The notes beneath the pieces were generated by a model, which worked only from the letters and a program-made list of their open reading frames with translations, made no database searches and was not told where the DNA came from. A DNA stretch of 64,000 nt from positions 4,036,360 to 4,100,359 of the forward strand of contig OZ023198.1 of NCBI GenBank assembly GCA_963995505.1. The letters are read 5' to 3'. This DNA comes from Hypericum androsaemum (lineage: Eukaryota > Streptophyta > Magnoliopsida > Malpighiales > Hypericaceae). The translations under genes were made by a program, and so were the position numbers. Numbering within the stretch: position 1 is the first letter of the stretch; the number at the start of each line of letters is the position of its first letter. Below, piece by piece: positions 1 through 11,656 of the stretch.

Positions 1-590
1 CCGAACTAACTACTTTTTTCAAGTCTTCAAAAATAAAAACGCTAAACATTGTGCCTAGCAAGCTTCCCTTCAATTAAATTTAGAAACACCGACGAGGAAC
101 AGCAACCAAAGGGGAAAAGACCAAAACAATAAACTAAGAAAATCAGCTAAAATAAACTAATAAAATAAAGACGCCAAGGAACATCAACCAAAAACTATTG
201 GAATTTGGATCTACTCGAAGGAAAAATATCGAAACATCGACCATTTACTTTCTCGTGTCTCCATGAAAACTAAAGAAAAATCCAATTGGAAGATTAAGTT
301 AAACCTGATCCATCTAGTTAAGTGTTCAAGGGAACCTTCGGTAGAATTGGACGAGCAAGGACGAACAAGCCTTCAAGAGAACCTGATTTTTTCTAGGTTT
401 TTTACTTGGGGAAATTAAATTTCCTTTTTATTGGGCTAGTGGTAGGTTTTATCACTTGTAATTTTTAATGGGCTTAATTTTTTGTGGGCTAATGTATGAC
501 TACTTATAATTTTTTTTAGCCTTACTTTTATATCGTATATTTCAGATATCTAAAAAATTAATTTTATTATATGTATCTATATTCGAATCT
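1..590. other. AT-rich intergenic DNA
   Basis: No coding region, RNA gene or bounded repeat could be recognised here. The sequence is AT-rich and ends at the 8-bp target duplication of the next element. Confidence 0.4.
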
Positions 591-1317
591 TAGGGATGGC
601 AGAAATACCTATACCCTGAGGATCGGACCCTACCCTTATCTAACGGGTCTAGGGTATGTTCACTTTGACTAGGTCTAGGGTAGGGTATGGGTATGAGTCT
701 ATGTTTAGAGGTATGGTCTAGAGTAGGGTATGAATCCATAGCTAGACCCTTTGGGTCGGACCCTACCCTTACATTTTTATACTATTTTAGACTCTACCCT
801 AATTAGACTCTAGTTAGACCCTTGTTAGACTGTATTGATAATATATATAATATACTTTACGGTTAACTTTAACATATTTATTTTGTTATTCCGCAACTAG
901 CTTAGAAGATGTCGTGAATGATGGATCACTAGAAGCTGACATGCTATATTTTTCTTTTGTTGAATTGTTTATGTACTTCAAACTCTAAAAAAAACCTTGG
1001 ACTATTGAAATTAAATTACAAAATTTGATGTTTCATCAATTTTCTATTGAATGTTGATGCGTAATGTAGTAGATGTCTTAAATTTATTTAAATTTTATAT
1101 AAAAATTAAGTTTTGATTAAAAATTATCAAAATACAAAATGTTAAAGGGTCGGACCCAGCAGACCCTGTAGACCCTGGGTCTCCAGGAGGGTAGGGTATG
1201 AATCTAACGATAAAAAATTTGTAGGGTCGAGGGTAGGGTATGGGTCCATCCAAAAAAATTAGGGTATGGATAGGGTCCTATCAATACCATACCTTACCTT
1301 ACCCATTGCCATCCCTA
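591..1317. mobile_element. hAT-type MITE rich in GGGTA motifs
   Basis: The ends are inverted repeats, TAGGGATGGCA on the left and TGCCATCCCTA on the right. They are flanked by an 8-bp direct repeat with one mismatch, TCGAATCT at 583-590 and TTGAATCT at 1318-1325. The TAGGGATGGCA end and 8-bp duplication are typical of non-autonomous hAT elements in plants. The interior is AT-rich in the middle and has many GGGTAGGGTATGGGT-like motifs near both ends, in inverted orientation. There is no transposase. Open frames inside are chance frames. Confidence 0.8.
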
Positions 1318-2149
1318 TTGAATCTAAAATATTTATTCTGTATAATCTATTCTAATTCAAAAAAATTTGAAATATGGATAACACATATCATACTTTTGCT
1401 CACCCTTAAGAGTACATACCAACATTTCTTACTTTCGTTACCGGGGACGATGGATATGACAATTCAAATAATGTGTCGGGGCCCAACTAGTCGTGGACGG
1501 TGAAACTATCATCTTCATGGGGCCTCAATGGTAGTGACCGCAGACAGTATTCCAGAGGGATTAACCTTGGTTTATTCAATAAACAAATTTTTTAAAATTT
1601 AATTAAGATATTTTGAGTTTAAAATATTGAGAATATATCTTCGTTAAATATTTGATACGAATTAATAGGATATACAAACTAATTTTTTTGCCTGTTGTTA
1701 ACTAAAGAAATCAAACAACCGAGAACCTAAAATCATTAAATTCTTTCAACCGTAAGAATAGAAGATTCAGGAATCAATCATAACTTGGTAAGATAAGGAT
1801 AGACCAGACTATCCTAACTATTCCTAACTATTGTTCGAATTCGAATTTATCAAAATTTTCAATCGTATTCGATTCGTCCAATGACAAATTCAAATATAAA
1901 TTATGAATCGTCAAATTCGAATCAAATTCAAATTAATTCGTCTTAGAGTTCGGACTAGTGTGGTGTTAGGGTTAGACCTTAGAGTTAGGGTTAGAGTTTA
2001 TACTACCACAACATTGCAAAAAAAGTATGAGTTTTATTTTTTTCTCTCATCTCAATTGTTGTTTAGTAATGACGGATTCGACGTGTAATGAACGAGTAAT
2101 TATGTGTTAAACTTATTTAATTAATAAACTAATTCGTTAAAAATAAATC
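1318..2149. other. Intergenic; holds a repeat shared with 47.3 kb
   Basis: No gene was recognised. Bases from about 1,465 to 1,560 (with the motif AATGTGTCGG and a following CGTGGACGG) are clearly similar to about 47,365-47,455, upstream of the third P450 gene. The rest is AT-rich with GAATTCGAATT-type low complexity. Confidence 0.4.
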
Positions 2150-2734
2150 ACTTACTTGTTGAAGCAAGAGGTCCACAGGTTCGGGTCCACAAAGTCTTCG
2201 TGCTAGTCGAATTACGATCACGTTTTAACGGATTCGTAATTGATTTTCACAAGATTTCCTCTATAGAAAATCTAATCAAAATTCAGGAACTAATCCAGAA
2301 TTTTTCCTTTCTTATCGAGTGAATGTGGGCAAACTCTCAAATTGGTCCAGCCAGATTTTCCCTTTTATAGGGAAATCCGGCACACCAGAATGCTCTACGT
2401 GGCACTGCTGGGTCGCACGACCGCCACTTCGGACCGCATGTCCGCCACGTGGCGCGCCACGTATCACTTCGGACCGCGTGGCGTGTTACGTGGCACTTCG
2501 AACCGTGTGTCCGCCACGTGACGTGCCGCGTGGTAAAGCTATCCCCTAGCTTTGCCACGTGGGCCGCCACTTTTGGCGGCAACTGCGTCAGCACCATGTC
2601 ACGATGACGTGGCGCCTACGTGGCATTGGGCCGGTCAACGCGGGTTGACCGGCCCATCCAACCCAACTAATGGGCCTGGGCCCAATCAGGCACAATAATA
2701 ATTGCCTGATGGGCCCAAGGTCCAACAAGTAAGT
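2150..2734. repeat. GC-rich block with 12-bp terminal inverted repeats and clustered ACGT boxes
   Basis: The block starts with ACTTACTTGTTG (2150-2161) and ends with its exact reverse complement (2723-2734). Between about 2,397 and 2,621 there are nine ACGT cores, three of them full CACGTG palindromes, in a GC-rich context. The TGTTG...CAACA inner ends would also suit a solo LTR, but I find no direct target duplication. It could be a solo LTR or a small TIR element. Confidence 0.45.
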
Positions 2735-3785
2735 TGCTAAATGAATCAATATTTGAAATTGAACTTAGACAAACCAAAATTTGTGATTTAGAGTATGGTA
2801 AAAATTATGTTTCAATCTTAAAGCAAGACGAGATTATTATATCCTACATTTTGAAACCGAATGATTTGATATTTTTTTAATTGGGGAAAACCGATTAAAA
2901 AATGTATACAGATACATTTGATGTTTCGATATTTGTTATCTGTATTCATCAGATGTTTGATTTTTAAAATGTGCTATTCGTTAAGGTAAATATCCCCTTT
3001 CAAGTCCTAATTTTTTTAAAGGTAAATATATATTAAGTACCATAGTACATGTATCTTACTTAATGTGATATTCTCCTTACTATGTAACTAATGGTATTGT
3101 GATTGCCGGCCTCGTAAAAAATTTACCACATCATATTCATTTATTTGAATTGAATTTTCAGTTTTGACAAAATTTATAGATCTTTAACTATATTCAATTT
3201 GTCCCCGGACGAATTCGAATCAAATTTTAGACAAACCGAATCAAATTTTTGATGAATAGAATTGAATCGAATCGAATTCTAACAATGGTCAGGTTTAGAT
3301 AAGAGTAATCAGTACGATAGACCAACAATTCTCTTAATTCGATTTTAACTTCCTATGTGGCAAAATCATTTATTAGCATAATTGAATTGGATTTGACTTC
3401 CTATTTTATTTAAAAAAAGAAAGAAAAAGAATAAATTTATTATTTCTATAGAGTATTCTCTTGCTCCAACATTCCTTTATATAATACTTTAAGAAAATTT
3501 TAGGCGGAGTTCAAAAACAAAATTTGATTTTGGGTCAGCGAAAATTGGTAAGAGGTTGATAATTACACGAGTTGCTCAAATAATCCCAATTGAATACTTT
3601 CATGGGGAGGAACAAATAATTACCAACCTTCAGCCCGGCAACCTCCACGTTAGTTTATTTTCTCTGAAGAAGTCTCAAATATTTTTTTTGAACGGTATGA
3701 TTTATTATTCACCAAGAAAAGATGGTATAAGTACACCAGAAGCAACCGTTGTGAAGGTCATAACGGTGCAAAACTAAACTCTCTA
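2735..3785. other. AT-rich intergenic DNA with repeat scraps
   Basis: No gene was recognised. The 3,620-3,700 part resembles 33,600-33,670 (shared words such as CCTCCACGTTAGT and GAAGAAGTCTC), so a degraded dispersed repeat is present. GAATTCG-type low-complexity DNA lies around 3,140-3,290. Confidence 0.4.
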
Positions 3786-6700
3786 ATCCGGGTGTATCCA
3801 CATGCCGGCAGTCCGGGGGAGCTATATGCCAATACGCTATAAATTATTTCTTGTTTTAATTTTGCCTTGAAGCACCATCCATAAGAAGCAGCTAATCTTT
3901 TAAGGAACGATTTTAGAGAAACTAGACCTGAGCACAGATGGAGAGGAGAAGGAGAACCCCCAAACATCTTGGCATAAAAGTTTCAGACTTAGAAGCCAAC
4001 ATTGGGGTCTGGTCGCCAAAAGAATCTATCCTCCCCATTACGGTTCAGCCTAAACTGCCTGAGCGCATTGAGTAATTTCTCCACAGTCTTTTTCTCCCAT
4101 ACAAACTTGCTCTTACGCCAAGCTATAGACTACCTCCACTCATCCTCACACCAGTAACCCATATCACGCACCACCGCCCACTGATTCACATCAATACTAT
4201 AGAGACGAGGGAACTGAGAGCGAACAGAACTCTCTTGGAATCATAGGTCGTCCAAAAAACTGAACCAATCCCCCATCCTTAGTGAGACCCCAACACTTCT
4301 TCTCCAGCATTCCAAAGAAGATGAGTCAGAGGATGCCACCTTCCAAATAGAAGTCAAAACACCCTTACGCGGTAAGTTCACGGCAATGTGAGATAGCGGG
4401 AAGGGGGAGGGGGGGAGAGCAAGAAGGAGGCCTAAAGATACCATAGATTATCCTAACCCACCGAGAGTTAGGCTCAGTCAAAAACCTCAATATCCACTTC
4501 AGAAGGAGGGTGTCATTTTAATGTCCAATCTTGTAACCCCCAGCCCACCACACTCAATCAGGGCACAAATCTGATGCCAAGAGATGGAAGGTAGCTACCT
4601 TTCTTGATCGCTTGACCAAATGAACCTTCTAATTCTCAACTACATAGCCTCGATTACTCCTTTCGGGGCTTTAAAGATGGAAAGGAAGTATATGGGGATG
4701 CACGAAAGTACAGATTTGACGAGAGAGACTCGCCCACTAAGGGAAAGCAAGTGACCCATCCAAGAAGCCAGCCTACTATCCAGACAATCCAAAATAGTTT
4801 CCCAATGGGACAGTCTGCGCACCGAATGACCCACAGGTAACCTCATAAGTTCGAATGGCAAGGACTGAACCTTGCAGCCCCAATAACTAGACCAAACCGA
4901 GAGGGACTCCTGGCTGGTATTCATCCAAACTATGCTACATTTCTTAAAATTCAACACCAACCCAAATGCTAACGAGAACAACAAAATGACGTATTTCAAA
5001 TTTTGAATGCTAGAATCCTCGGCCTTCAAAAAGAGAACCGTGTCTTCAGTGAACTGGAGGAGATATAATCTTTCAAATTAACCCAGAATAGCCAGCCCTT
5101 GAATCATATCCATCGAGTCCCCCATCCTTATCAATCTCCTTAAACCCCCTTAGTCGCAATAATGAATAATAAGGGGGAGAGGGGGTTACCTTGCCTGAGG
5201 CCCTTTTCCATGCGAAACACTTGCGTAGGCGATCCATTAATTAACACCGAGGCAGCCACCCCGCGAACACATCCCATAATCCAGCTCTTGAACTTGGGCC
5301 CAAAACTCACAGCCTCCAAAGTTTCTTCTAAGTAATTCCAGTAAATGCAATCGAATGCCTTTTGGAAATTCAACTTGATCAGAACTCCATCCGAGTTAGA
5401 CCTCTTAATAAAGTTGATAACTTCGCTATACATCAGGGCATTATCAGTGATCTGCCTCCCACTGAAAAAGAGAATTGCTTCAGGCCAACCAGCTGGTAAA
5501 CCACCCTCATTTGCCTATTAGTGAGGTCTTTAGCCACCACCTTGTAAAGAGAGCTCACCAAGGAGATCGACTTGAATTCAATCAACTTCCTAGCGCTCTC
5601 CCTCTTTGCCACCAAAGTGATAAAAGAATTTTTTACCTAGGAGTTCAGTGAAGAGCACCTGAAAAAATTGAACACAAAACACACAAGGTCACTTTGATCA
5701 AGACCCAAAAGGCCTTGAAGAACGAGAAGCAAATTCTATCTAGCTCGGTTGCCTTCTTGCTATTGCAACTCCAAACTGCCTCTTTAATCTCCTCCTCCAT
5801 TGGTAGCACCTCCAATGCCACTATTTCCTCATTAGACAGATTCGAGAACATGTCACTATCTAACGATGGCCTCTTCCAACACACTTCTTTGAACTGGGAT
5901 TCAAAGTGGCTAACAACAGCTTCCCTGATATTGGCCGAATTCATAACCACACCCGAGTCTGTTTGCAACTAGCTAATATGGTTAGCTTTATTCCTCATCT
6001 TCGTCATCAAGTGGAAGTACTTGGAGTTCCTATCCCCATGCTTCCCCCACTTCACCCGCGATTTCTACCGCAAAAAAGAGTCCATTCTGTCTTGCTTTAC
6101 CCAAATTGCTTTCTTTGCACAACTTCTTCTAGCCTTTTGCTCAACAGACAAATTAACGTCTTCCTCAAGGATGTCTAAAGCATCAACTTCTGCCTCCAGC
6201 TCCCTTATTTCACACTCGAGATTACCAATAGGACTGGACCAGCCCTCATAAATCTTTCCTTTGAGCAGCCGAAGCTTGTAGAAAATATGATTCGGTCCCC
6301 AAGTAACCAAATCCAGATCTTTTCACCATCTAGACAGTTTATCCATGAACTCAGCATCCTCCAGCCTACATCCCGTGGTCTTAAGAGAATGGAGTTATGA
6401 TCTGACCGCCCTTTGCAAAGGCCAAGTTGGATGCACTCTGGGAACAACTGCAACCAACTTGGCGACACCAGAAACCTATCGATCTTGTTGGCCAACTCCA
6501 TATTCCTCCAGGTGAATTTCCTTCCACTTAATGGTAGGTTGATCAACTCCAACTCATCCAATAACTCCTTGAAATGTCTAGATGTACCAAATTCAGAAAG
6601 AGAACTACCCCTCCTCTCATCCCGACCAAGGACCGTATTGAAGTACCCCAACCCAATCCACAACGACTCTCTAGAAGCGTTCTTAAGAGTCTTAAGCCCA

Positions 6701-7061
6701 CTCCAAGTAGTCAATTGATCCGAGAGATTCGTAAGACCATACACAGCCAAAACATAACACTCCGAACCAGCCTCAACCATGTTTCCTTTGAAACCAGCCA
6801 CCTCGAACCTCTGACAATTGAATTACAAAAAAAAAACATTTCTCCAGACACATATGATACCTCCTCCCGAACGACGACCTTCAGAAGGAATAGAGTCCCA
6901 GCCTAACTCCTCATTCCTCCATAACTATCTCACATATCTAACATTGGGATTCACATTAGCACCTCAGTTAACACAAGGCAACTCACATTATGCTCTACTA
7001 CTAGCTTCTTTATTGATCACCTTTTAGAGAGGGCGTTAGCACCTCTAAGATTCCAGGTCAT
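3786..7061 (-). pseudogene. LINE ORF2 (endonuclease-reverse transcriptase) pseudogene
   Basis: The frame opens with an ATG at 7061 followed by a WNLRG motif, the usual start of a LINE apurinic-type endonuclease, but a stop follows after 14 codons (7017-7019). The C-terminal endonuclease half (6,205-6,801) keeps DRFLVSP and a SDHN motif. Reverse transcriptase blocks follow at 5,645-5,968, 5,140-5,433 (with GLRQGNPLSPLLF) and 4,640-5,080. The catalytic FADD box reads FTED near 5,060-5,075, so a metal-binding aspartate is lost. The region to the left (3,786-4,450) resembles the segment leading to the LINE C-terminal domain and then breaks off. Many stops and frameshifts make activity impossible. 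Confidence 0.8.
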
Positions 7062-7375
7062 CTAATTCATTAAGAGACTGGACTATCTCCAATAACCTCC
7101 AATGGGATCAATCCCTGCAGTGCTTCAATTACCACTTTTTTATTCCCTTTATCATTGAGGCCTAGCTCTGTCCCCATACCCCAGATCGTCTCAGCCACTT
7201 CAACCAATTTAGCCGACTGGGATGGGCCACTTGAGCTTCTATCATGCTCACTTTTGCAACCCCCATTCATGCGGCGAGCTTTCCTCTCTCACCGACAATA
7301 GGGAAGGTGCTTGAAGAATTTCATATGCTGGATTAGAATCGCTAGCTTCATTGGGAGTCAGACCCTCTTGCCATA

Positions 7376-7640
7376 TTGTTTTTTCATTTTTTTGTTGCTT
7401 TTACTTACTTTTTCTTGCTTTTTCATACTTTTACTTGCTTTTTCTCAATTATACTTACTTTTACTTATTTTTTCATGCTTTTCATGATTTTAGTTGCTTT
7501 CTCTTGCTTTTTCATAATTTTACTTGCTTTTACTTAGTTTTTCTTACTTTTACTTGCTTTTTCTTACTTTTCTATACTTTTCCAAGCTTTTATTTATTTT
7601 TTCTTGCTTTTACTTATTTATTTTTGCTTTTTTATGCTGG
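7376..7640. repeat. TTTTACTTGCTTTTTC-type minisatellite in the LINE linker
   Basis: About 265 bp of imperfect tandem copies of a roughly 19-20 bp pyrimidine-rich unit (core TTTTACTTGCTTTTTC). It lies between the LINE ORF1 and ORF2 remnants. The plus-strand open frame through it (Phe/Leu-rich) is an artefact of composition. Confidence 0.65.
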
Positions 7641-8845
7641 ATTTCCTCTTTTAACATCAGCTGGGTTGGGGCCCGAAAGCCCAGAAGTAGGAAGAGGGCA
7701 AATGCCTGACTTAGCTTTATTCGCCAAGAAAGATGGGCCTAGAACAAGAGGCTCAATAGAAGGAGTAGGGGCAGCTGAAAGCGTCGGGGACAGGGACTGA
7801 GAAACTGCCTTTTTTGTGGGTGGGATCCTTTTTTCAAACTTGGGATGTTTAACAGACATTTTGGCGGCTGTGTCTTGGGAAACTGAAATGTCACAATGTA
7901 CAGCTGGATCTAAAGAGGCAATATCCCCCAGTACCTCTGGAAAGCCTGTCACCGTAGCCCCACCACCATTCGACAAGTCAAGAAGAAAAGGTTCATGCGA
8001 TTTCGAAACAAACTTAACTCTACAGGGGTCGAGAAGCAAGAGCTGGTTTTCCACCCCTCAATAAACCCAGCCATTAAGTCAAGCCATGCTGTCAGGAAGA
8101 CCTCTCTAACATGAACCTCGTGGGGGACACCCCCGAAAAGCACCAAAATGACACCCGAGATATCCATCAAGAGATTAGTGGAGAAGCAAATGAACCGTTT
8201 CTAAGTCAAACCCAGCACTACCTTGATCAGAGCTGTAAACTAGCGACCCCAAGGAGACAGTTAGAGCTTTATAGAACTTTCCACAATGGATTTTGAAGGG
8301 GACCCTCCTACTTGTAATCCACGCGAATCTCTTCGATAGACAGAACGAAAGGCTCCAGTCATACACCACCTTTAAAAAAGTCCTTTGATGTACCTGCCGC
8401 ATTGACCTTTTCCTCAACCGACCTGAAAGTTATCAGCATTTGCTCGCCACCAATCCTTTTAATAGACAAACTCATGATCCCGGTGCTAGACAACAGCTCC
8501 TCAAACCTAAGCAATTGTCGAGCGCACTTAACTGTCCCGATAATGCTTCTGACCAAAACTCCATTTGAGTGGGCGGCCAGAAGACCACAGAGGCCAATGG
8601 GGGAATGGTTCCTAACTTCACTTCACAGCCACCTTTTACGAACCACCGGTAACAACCCTGGAATCACGAGCAGGACTAAGTTTAGAGACTAGCTCCTTCC
8701 CCTTACCACTACCAAGACTTTTCTTAGCAGTCCTTTCAAACTTCACCTTCGCAAAAACCACTCTTCTTCTACCACTTTGGTGCCCGTGCACCTTCCCGAT
8801 CAAACCTTCCGAGTCACCACTTTCTGGAATACGGATGAAACCTAT
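7632..8845 (-). pseudogene. LINE ORF1 (gag-like, DUF4283-type) pseudogene
   Basis: Minus-strand frames at 8,359-8,556 and 8,175-8,417 give the pattern of the plant LINE/retroelement DUF4283 RNA-binding region: an IIGTVK start, an RRIGG-like turn and then a basic W-containing block. The downstream frame at 7,632-8,054 is the usual low-complexity Ser/Pro-rich tail. Frames are split by shifts. The N-terminus, beyond about 8,845, is missing. Confidence 0.65.
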
Positions 8846-10620
8846 TGGAGGTCAAATATTTTGCGTTCATGGAAGCTAGGTTTGATACAAGGTCTACATC
8901 TTTGGAGATGAGCTTTAGCTTGAGGTCCATGTCACAAATTCGGTGTCTAGCACGAAGTCAGAGAAGAGAACCTTGGCATTTCTACAAGCACATGGTGGGT
9001 ACTAAGGTAGCCACGTCCATCCTCAGAAAATTAGCCGTAACACTCTACCCAAACCTTAGAATGGAGTGATTTTTATTGCCATGAAAAGCCAAGAAGTATA
9101 TTTCCAACTTATATTTCAAGAGTCTTGCCTAAATATGCATGGAGGAGGGTCAAAACGAGGCTTCAAATTTTGGTGTTGGTTGTCTCGTCAAAGACCATCG
9201 CATTCTGGTAGAAAAACCACAGATTCTGCCTCAAACTTACGATTGATATGATTTAAGTTTCTCTGTAAAGCTAAGACGGGATCTACAACTTTGTAGTTTA
9301 TGACATTTTCATAATCGGAGCGAAAGAATGTAAAAAATGTAGGTTAAGGCAGATATTTGCTCTGGGTTCGAAGCTGGATGCCTCGGCTTTTGAAGAGGAT
9401 GGGTGCCTTGTCCCACGTCTGGGTGTCCGAGTTGGATGCCTCAGCCCGTGGAGTGATATGTCTGGGTGGGCACCTCAGCCCTTGAAGTAGATGTCCTAGT
9501 GGACGCCGTCTCTCTTTAATCTTGGTAGTGAGTGCCATCTCTTTTAAGCTTAGTAGTGGATGCCGTCTTGCTTTGGACTTGGCGATAGGCGTCCTCCCAC
9601 TTTGGACTTGGTAGTGGACGCCGTTCATCCCACCTTGGACTTAATAGTGGACGCCATCTGTCATGTCTTAGACTTGGTAGTGGAAGCCGTCTGTCCTGCC
9701 TTAGACTTGGTAGTGGAAGTTGTCCGTCCTGCCTTAGACTTGGTAGTGGACGCCGTCCGTCCCGCCTTAGATTTGGTAGTGGACGCCGTCCTGACTTGGA
9801 CATGGTAGTGGATGGCATTTGTCCCGCCTTGGACTTGGTAGTGGACGACGTTCGTCCTGCCTTGGACTTGATAGTAGAAGCCATCCGTCCCTCCTTGGAC
9901 TTGGTAGTGGATGCCATCTGTCCCGCCTTGGATTTGGTAGTGGACGCCATCCCACTTTGGATTTGGCAGTAAGCGTCCTCTCGCTTTGGTCTTGGTAGTG
10001 GGCACCGTCCCTCTTTGGGCTTGGTAGTGGCCGCCATCCTGCTTTGGACTTAGAAGTGGTAGGCCATGTTGATAAAAAGACGCTCTGATCTCAAGGTGGG
10101 AAACCTGGGAGGGCACTTTGGCCCTTAAGTCAAGAGCCTGTTGGCCCTTAAGTCAAGAGCCTGGGAGGGCGCTTTGGCCCATTAGACGGGAGCCTAATAG
10201 GGCACTTTGAGCTTTCGAGAGGTAGCCGGGATGAATGCTTTGGAGTTGCTTTGGACAATGACGGGGTTGAGATGAGATTTTGCATAGAAGATTCGAGAAG
10301 GTCAAGTCGGTCAATATTTTCCTAAATTGAGCCGTATCTTCCAGGAATGTTCGAGAGGGTTAAGGCGGCCTAGGATTTTTGGACAATGGAGGCAGTTTAG
10401 GGTTTTCCTAAGACTGAGGCCGGGCGAAGTCACTCTCTATATAAGGATGGCATGGCAAAAGGAGAAAGACATCAACCAACACAACATACAACTCTTCTAT
10501 CTTTATTGCTTTTTGTTAGTCCATAGCCGTAGCTTGTAGTCTAGCCTAGCATAACCATAGTATAAATTAGACCGACCTTATGACGACTACTCCAAATCTG
10601 TCTCGGGTCACAACAAAACC
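8846..10620. mobile_element. Probable LTR (solo LTR) of a Gypsy-like element
   Basis: The block has no coding potential. It has the texture of a long plant LTR, with a TATA box (CTATATAAGG, about 10,436-10,446) followed by a pyrimidine-rich leader that ends near 10,620. It sits between two LINE remnants and contains a 33-bp tandem array. No TG...CA boundary with matching target duplications could be fixed, so the ends and the class are inferred from general appearance. Confidence 0.35.
9500..10060. repeat. 33-bp minisatellite
   Basis: Tandem copies of a 33-bp unit whose core is GACTTGGTAGTGGACGCCGT, with a following GTCC(C/T)GCCTT part. Since 33 is a multiple of three, several frames on both strands stay open (for example an 11-residue repeat containing STTKSK on the minus strand). 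I read these as by-products of the repeat and not as genes. Confidence 0.8.
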
Positions 10621-10689
10621 AAACCTCGTCCCTCTTCTAGAAACTTTTCGTGCTTTTCGAAGAGGTTACGAAGGTCACCGCTACCCCAA

Positions 10690-11230
10690 TGAGGGGGCAG
10701 CAAATCCACATACAAAGAGAGCACCGATAGATTTTTTTTTGTAACGGTAAATTTTATTCCTTGAAAAAATACCTTGAGTACATGGAAATACAAACATCAC
10801 AGTTGCTAAGAAAGCAACAACAGAAAAGTCCCTCAGAAAAAGTAAAAAACCCCCGAAGGAACAAATCCTCGCACAGGAACACACACTTAGAGCCCCTTGA
10901 ATCTACAGCGGGAAGAAAGAGTCGCGCCTTGCCGTCGCTGCAAAATTAAGGAATACGTCCTGCTGGTGCAGCTCTTGATGCAGCCCCAACCACGATAGAG
11001 CGAGACACCGAATGCAGAACATGGCCAGGAGTGATCTCGCATCGGTCAAATACAGCCTCGTTGCGAACCTTCCAAATAGTCCAACATCCATCTGCAAAAA
11101 GAGTAAACCACACCCTCTTCATGGCACCACCACGCACAAGGCCAAGCCAGCTCTCTAAGTGACCCTGAAATGAACCGCCCACACACCACCTCAAATCGAG
11201 CAGCCTTAAGATAGAACAAAGAGGAGGAAG
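10690..11230 (-). pseudogene. LINE 3' tail fragment, minus strand
   Basis: The frame at 10,946-11,194 contains a WTIWKVRNEAVF block, typical of the region after the reverse transcriptase zinc-finger domain in plant LINE-like proteins. After the stop the sequence runs leftwards into an untranslated tail. This is a separate 5'-truncated copy or a displaced part of the 3.8-8.8 kb element. Confidence 0.6.
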
Positions 11231-11234
11231 GGAT

Positions 11235-11656
11235 ACCGGCGAGAAGTCTCCAATATATTTTTGGTTTATACCGCCTCTTATTTTTACCGACTAATCTAGA
11301 TTTGAATCAGGTAAATTTTTTGAAACATGACAAAATTCTCTTAATAATTATTTAAAAAATTACGACATCTCAATAATTTAAACTCGATATCTTTTGATTA
11401 AATTAGATTAACATAATCACCGATTCATAAGTGGTCTTCGGTAGAAGTCTCCATTATATTGTGCTAAGTTTGGTAACCGTAAGTTGCAACAGAAAAAATT
11501 ACAAGCAAGTATGTGGTTTCTGTCATGACTTTTTTTTAGGAAAAAAGTGGCTCGGAGCCTATATGAAAAGACGAAGTTACGGATGGATCTACACAAGGGT
11601 CCACAAGATTTGCCGACATTATTACAGATCGTTGTTGCGGATAAGCAACACCTACA
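11235..11656. repeat. Dispersed repeat shared with 33.6-34.5 and 34.9-35.0 kb
   Basis: Collinear similarity to 33,640-33,968 plus 34,439-34,500 (shared words GAAGTCTCCAATATATTT, GAAGTCTCCATTATATTGTG and AAGTTGCAAC). A partial third copy lies at about 34,890-35,035. At 33,978 a MULE interrupts the second copy, and this copy shows the uninterrupted site. The shared position 3-4 kb upstream of P450 copies 1 and 2 suggests that it belongs to the duplicated segment. Confidence 0.6.

Larger units (their letters stand above)
3786..8845 (-). mobile_element. Decayed L1-type LINE, minus strand
   Basis: Reading right to left, the order is a gag-like ORF1, a low-complexity linker, then endonuclease and reverse transcriptase, as in plant L1-clade LINEs. 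The reading frame is broken many times. The 3' side stops within the region after the reverse transcriptase, with no clear poly(A) run or target duplication, so both ends are approximate. Confidence 0.8.

Noticed and set aside
6413..7027. Several plus-strand frames of 70-110 residues
   Set aside because: Antisense to the LINE endonuclease region, with no recognised domain.
7351..7800. 149-residue Phe/Leu-rich plus-strand frame
   Set aside because: It runs through the pyrimidine-rich minisatellite in the LINE linker and is antisense to LINE coding; it is explained by composition.
9516..10116. Long overlapping frames with 11-residue repeats
   Set aside because: They follow from the 33-bp minisatellite, which keeps several frames open on both strands; no start context or domain.
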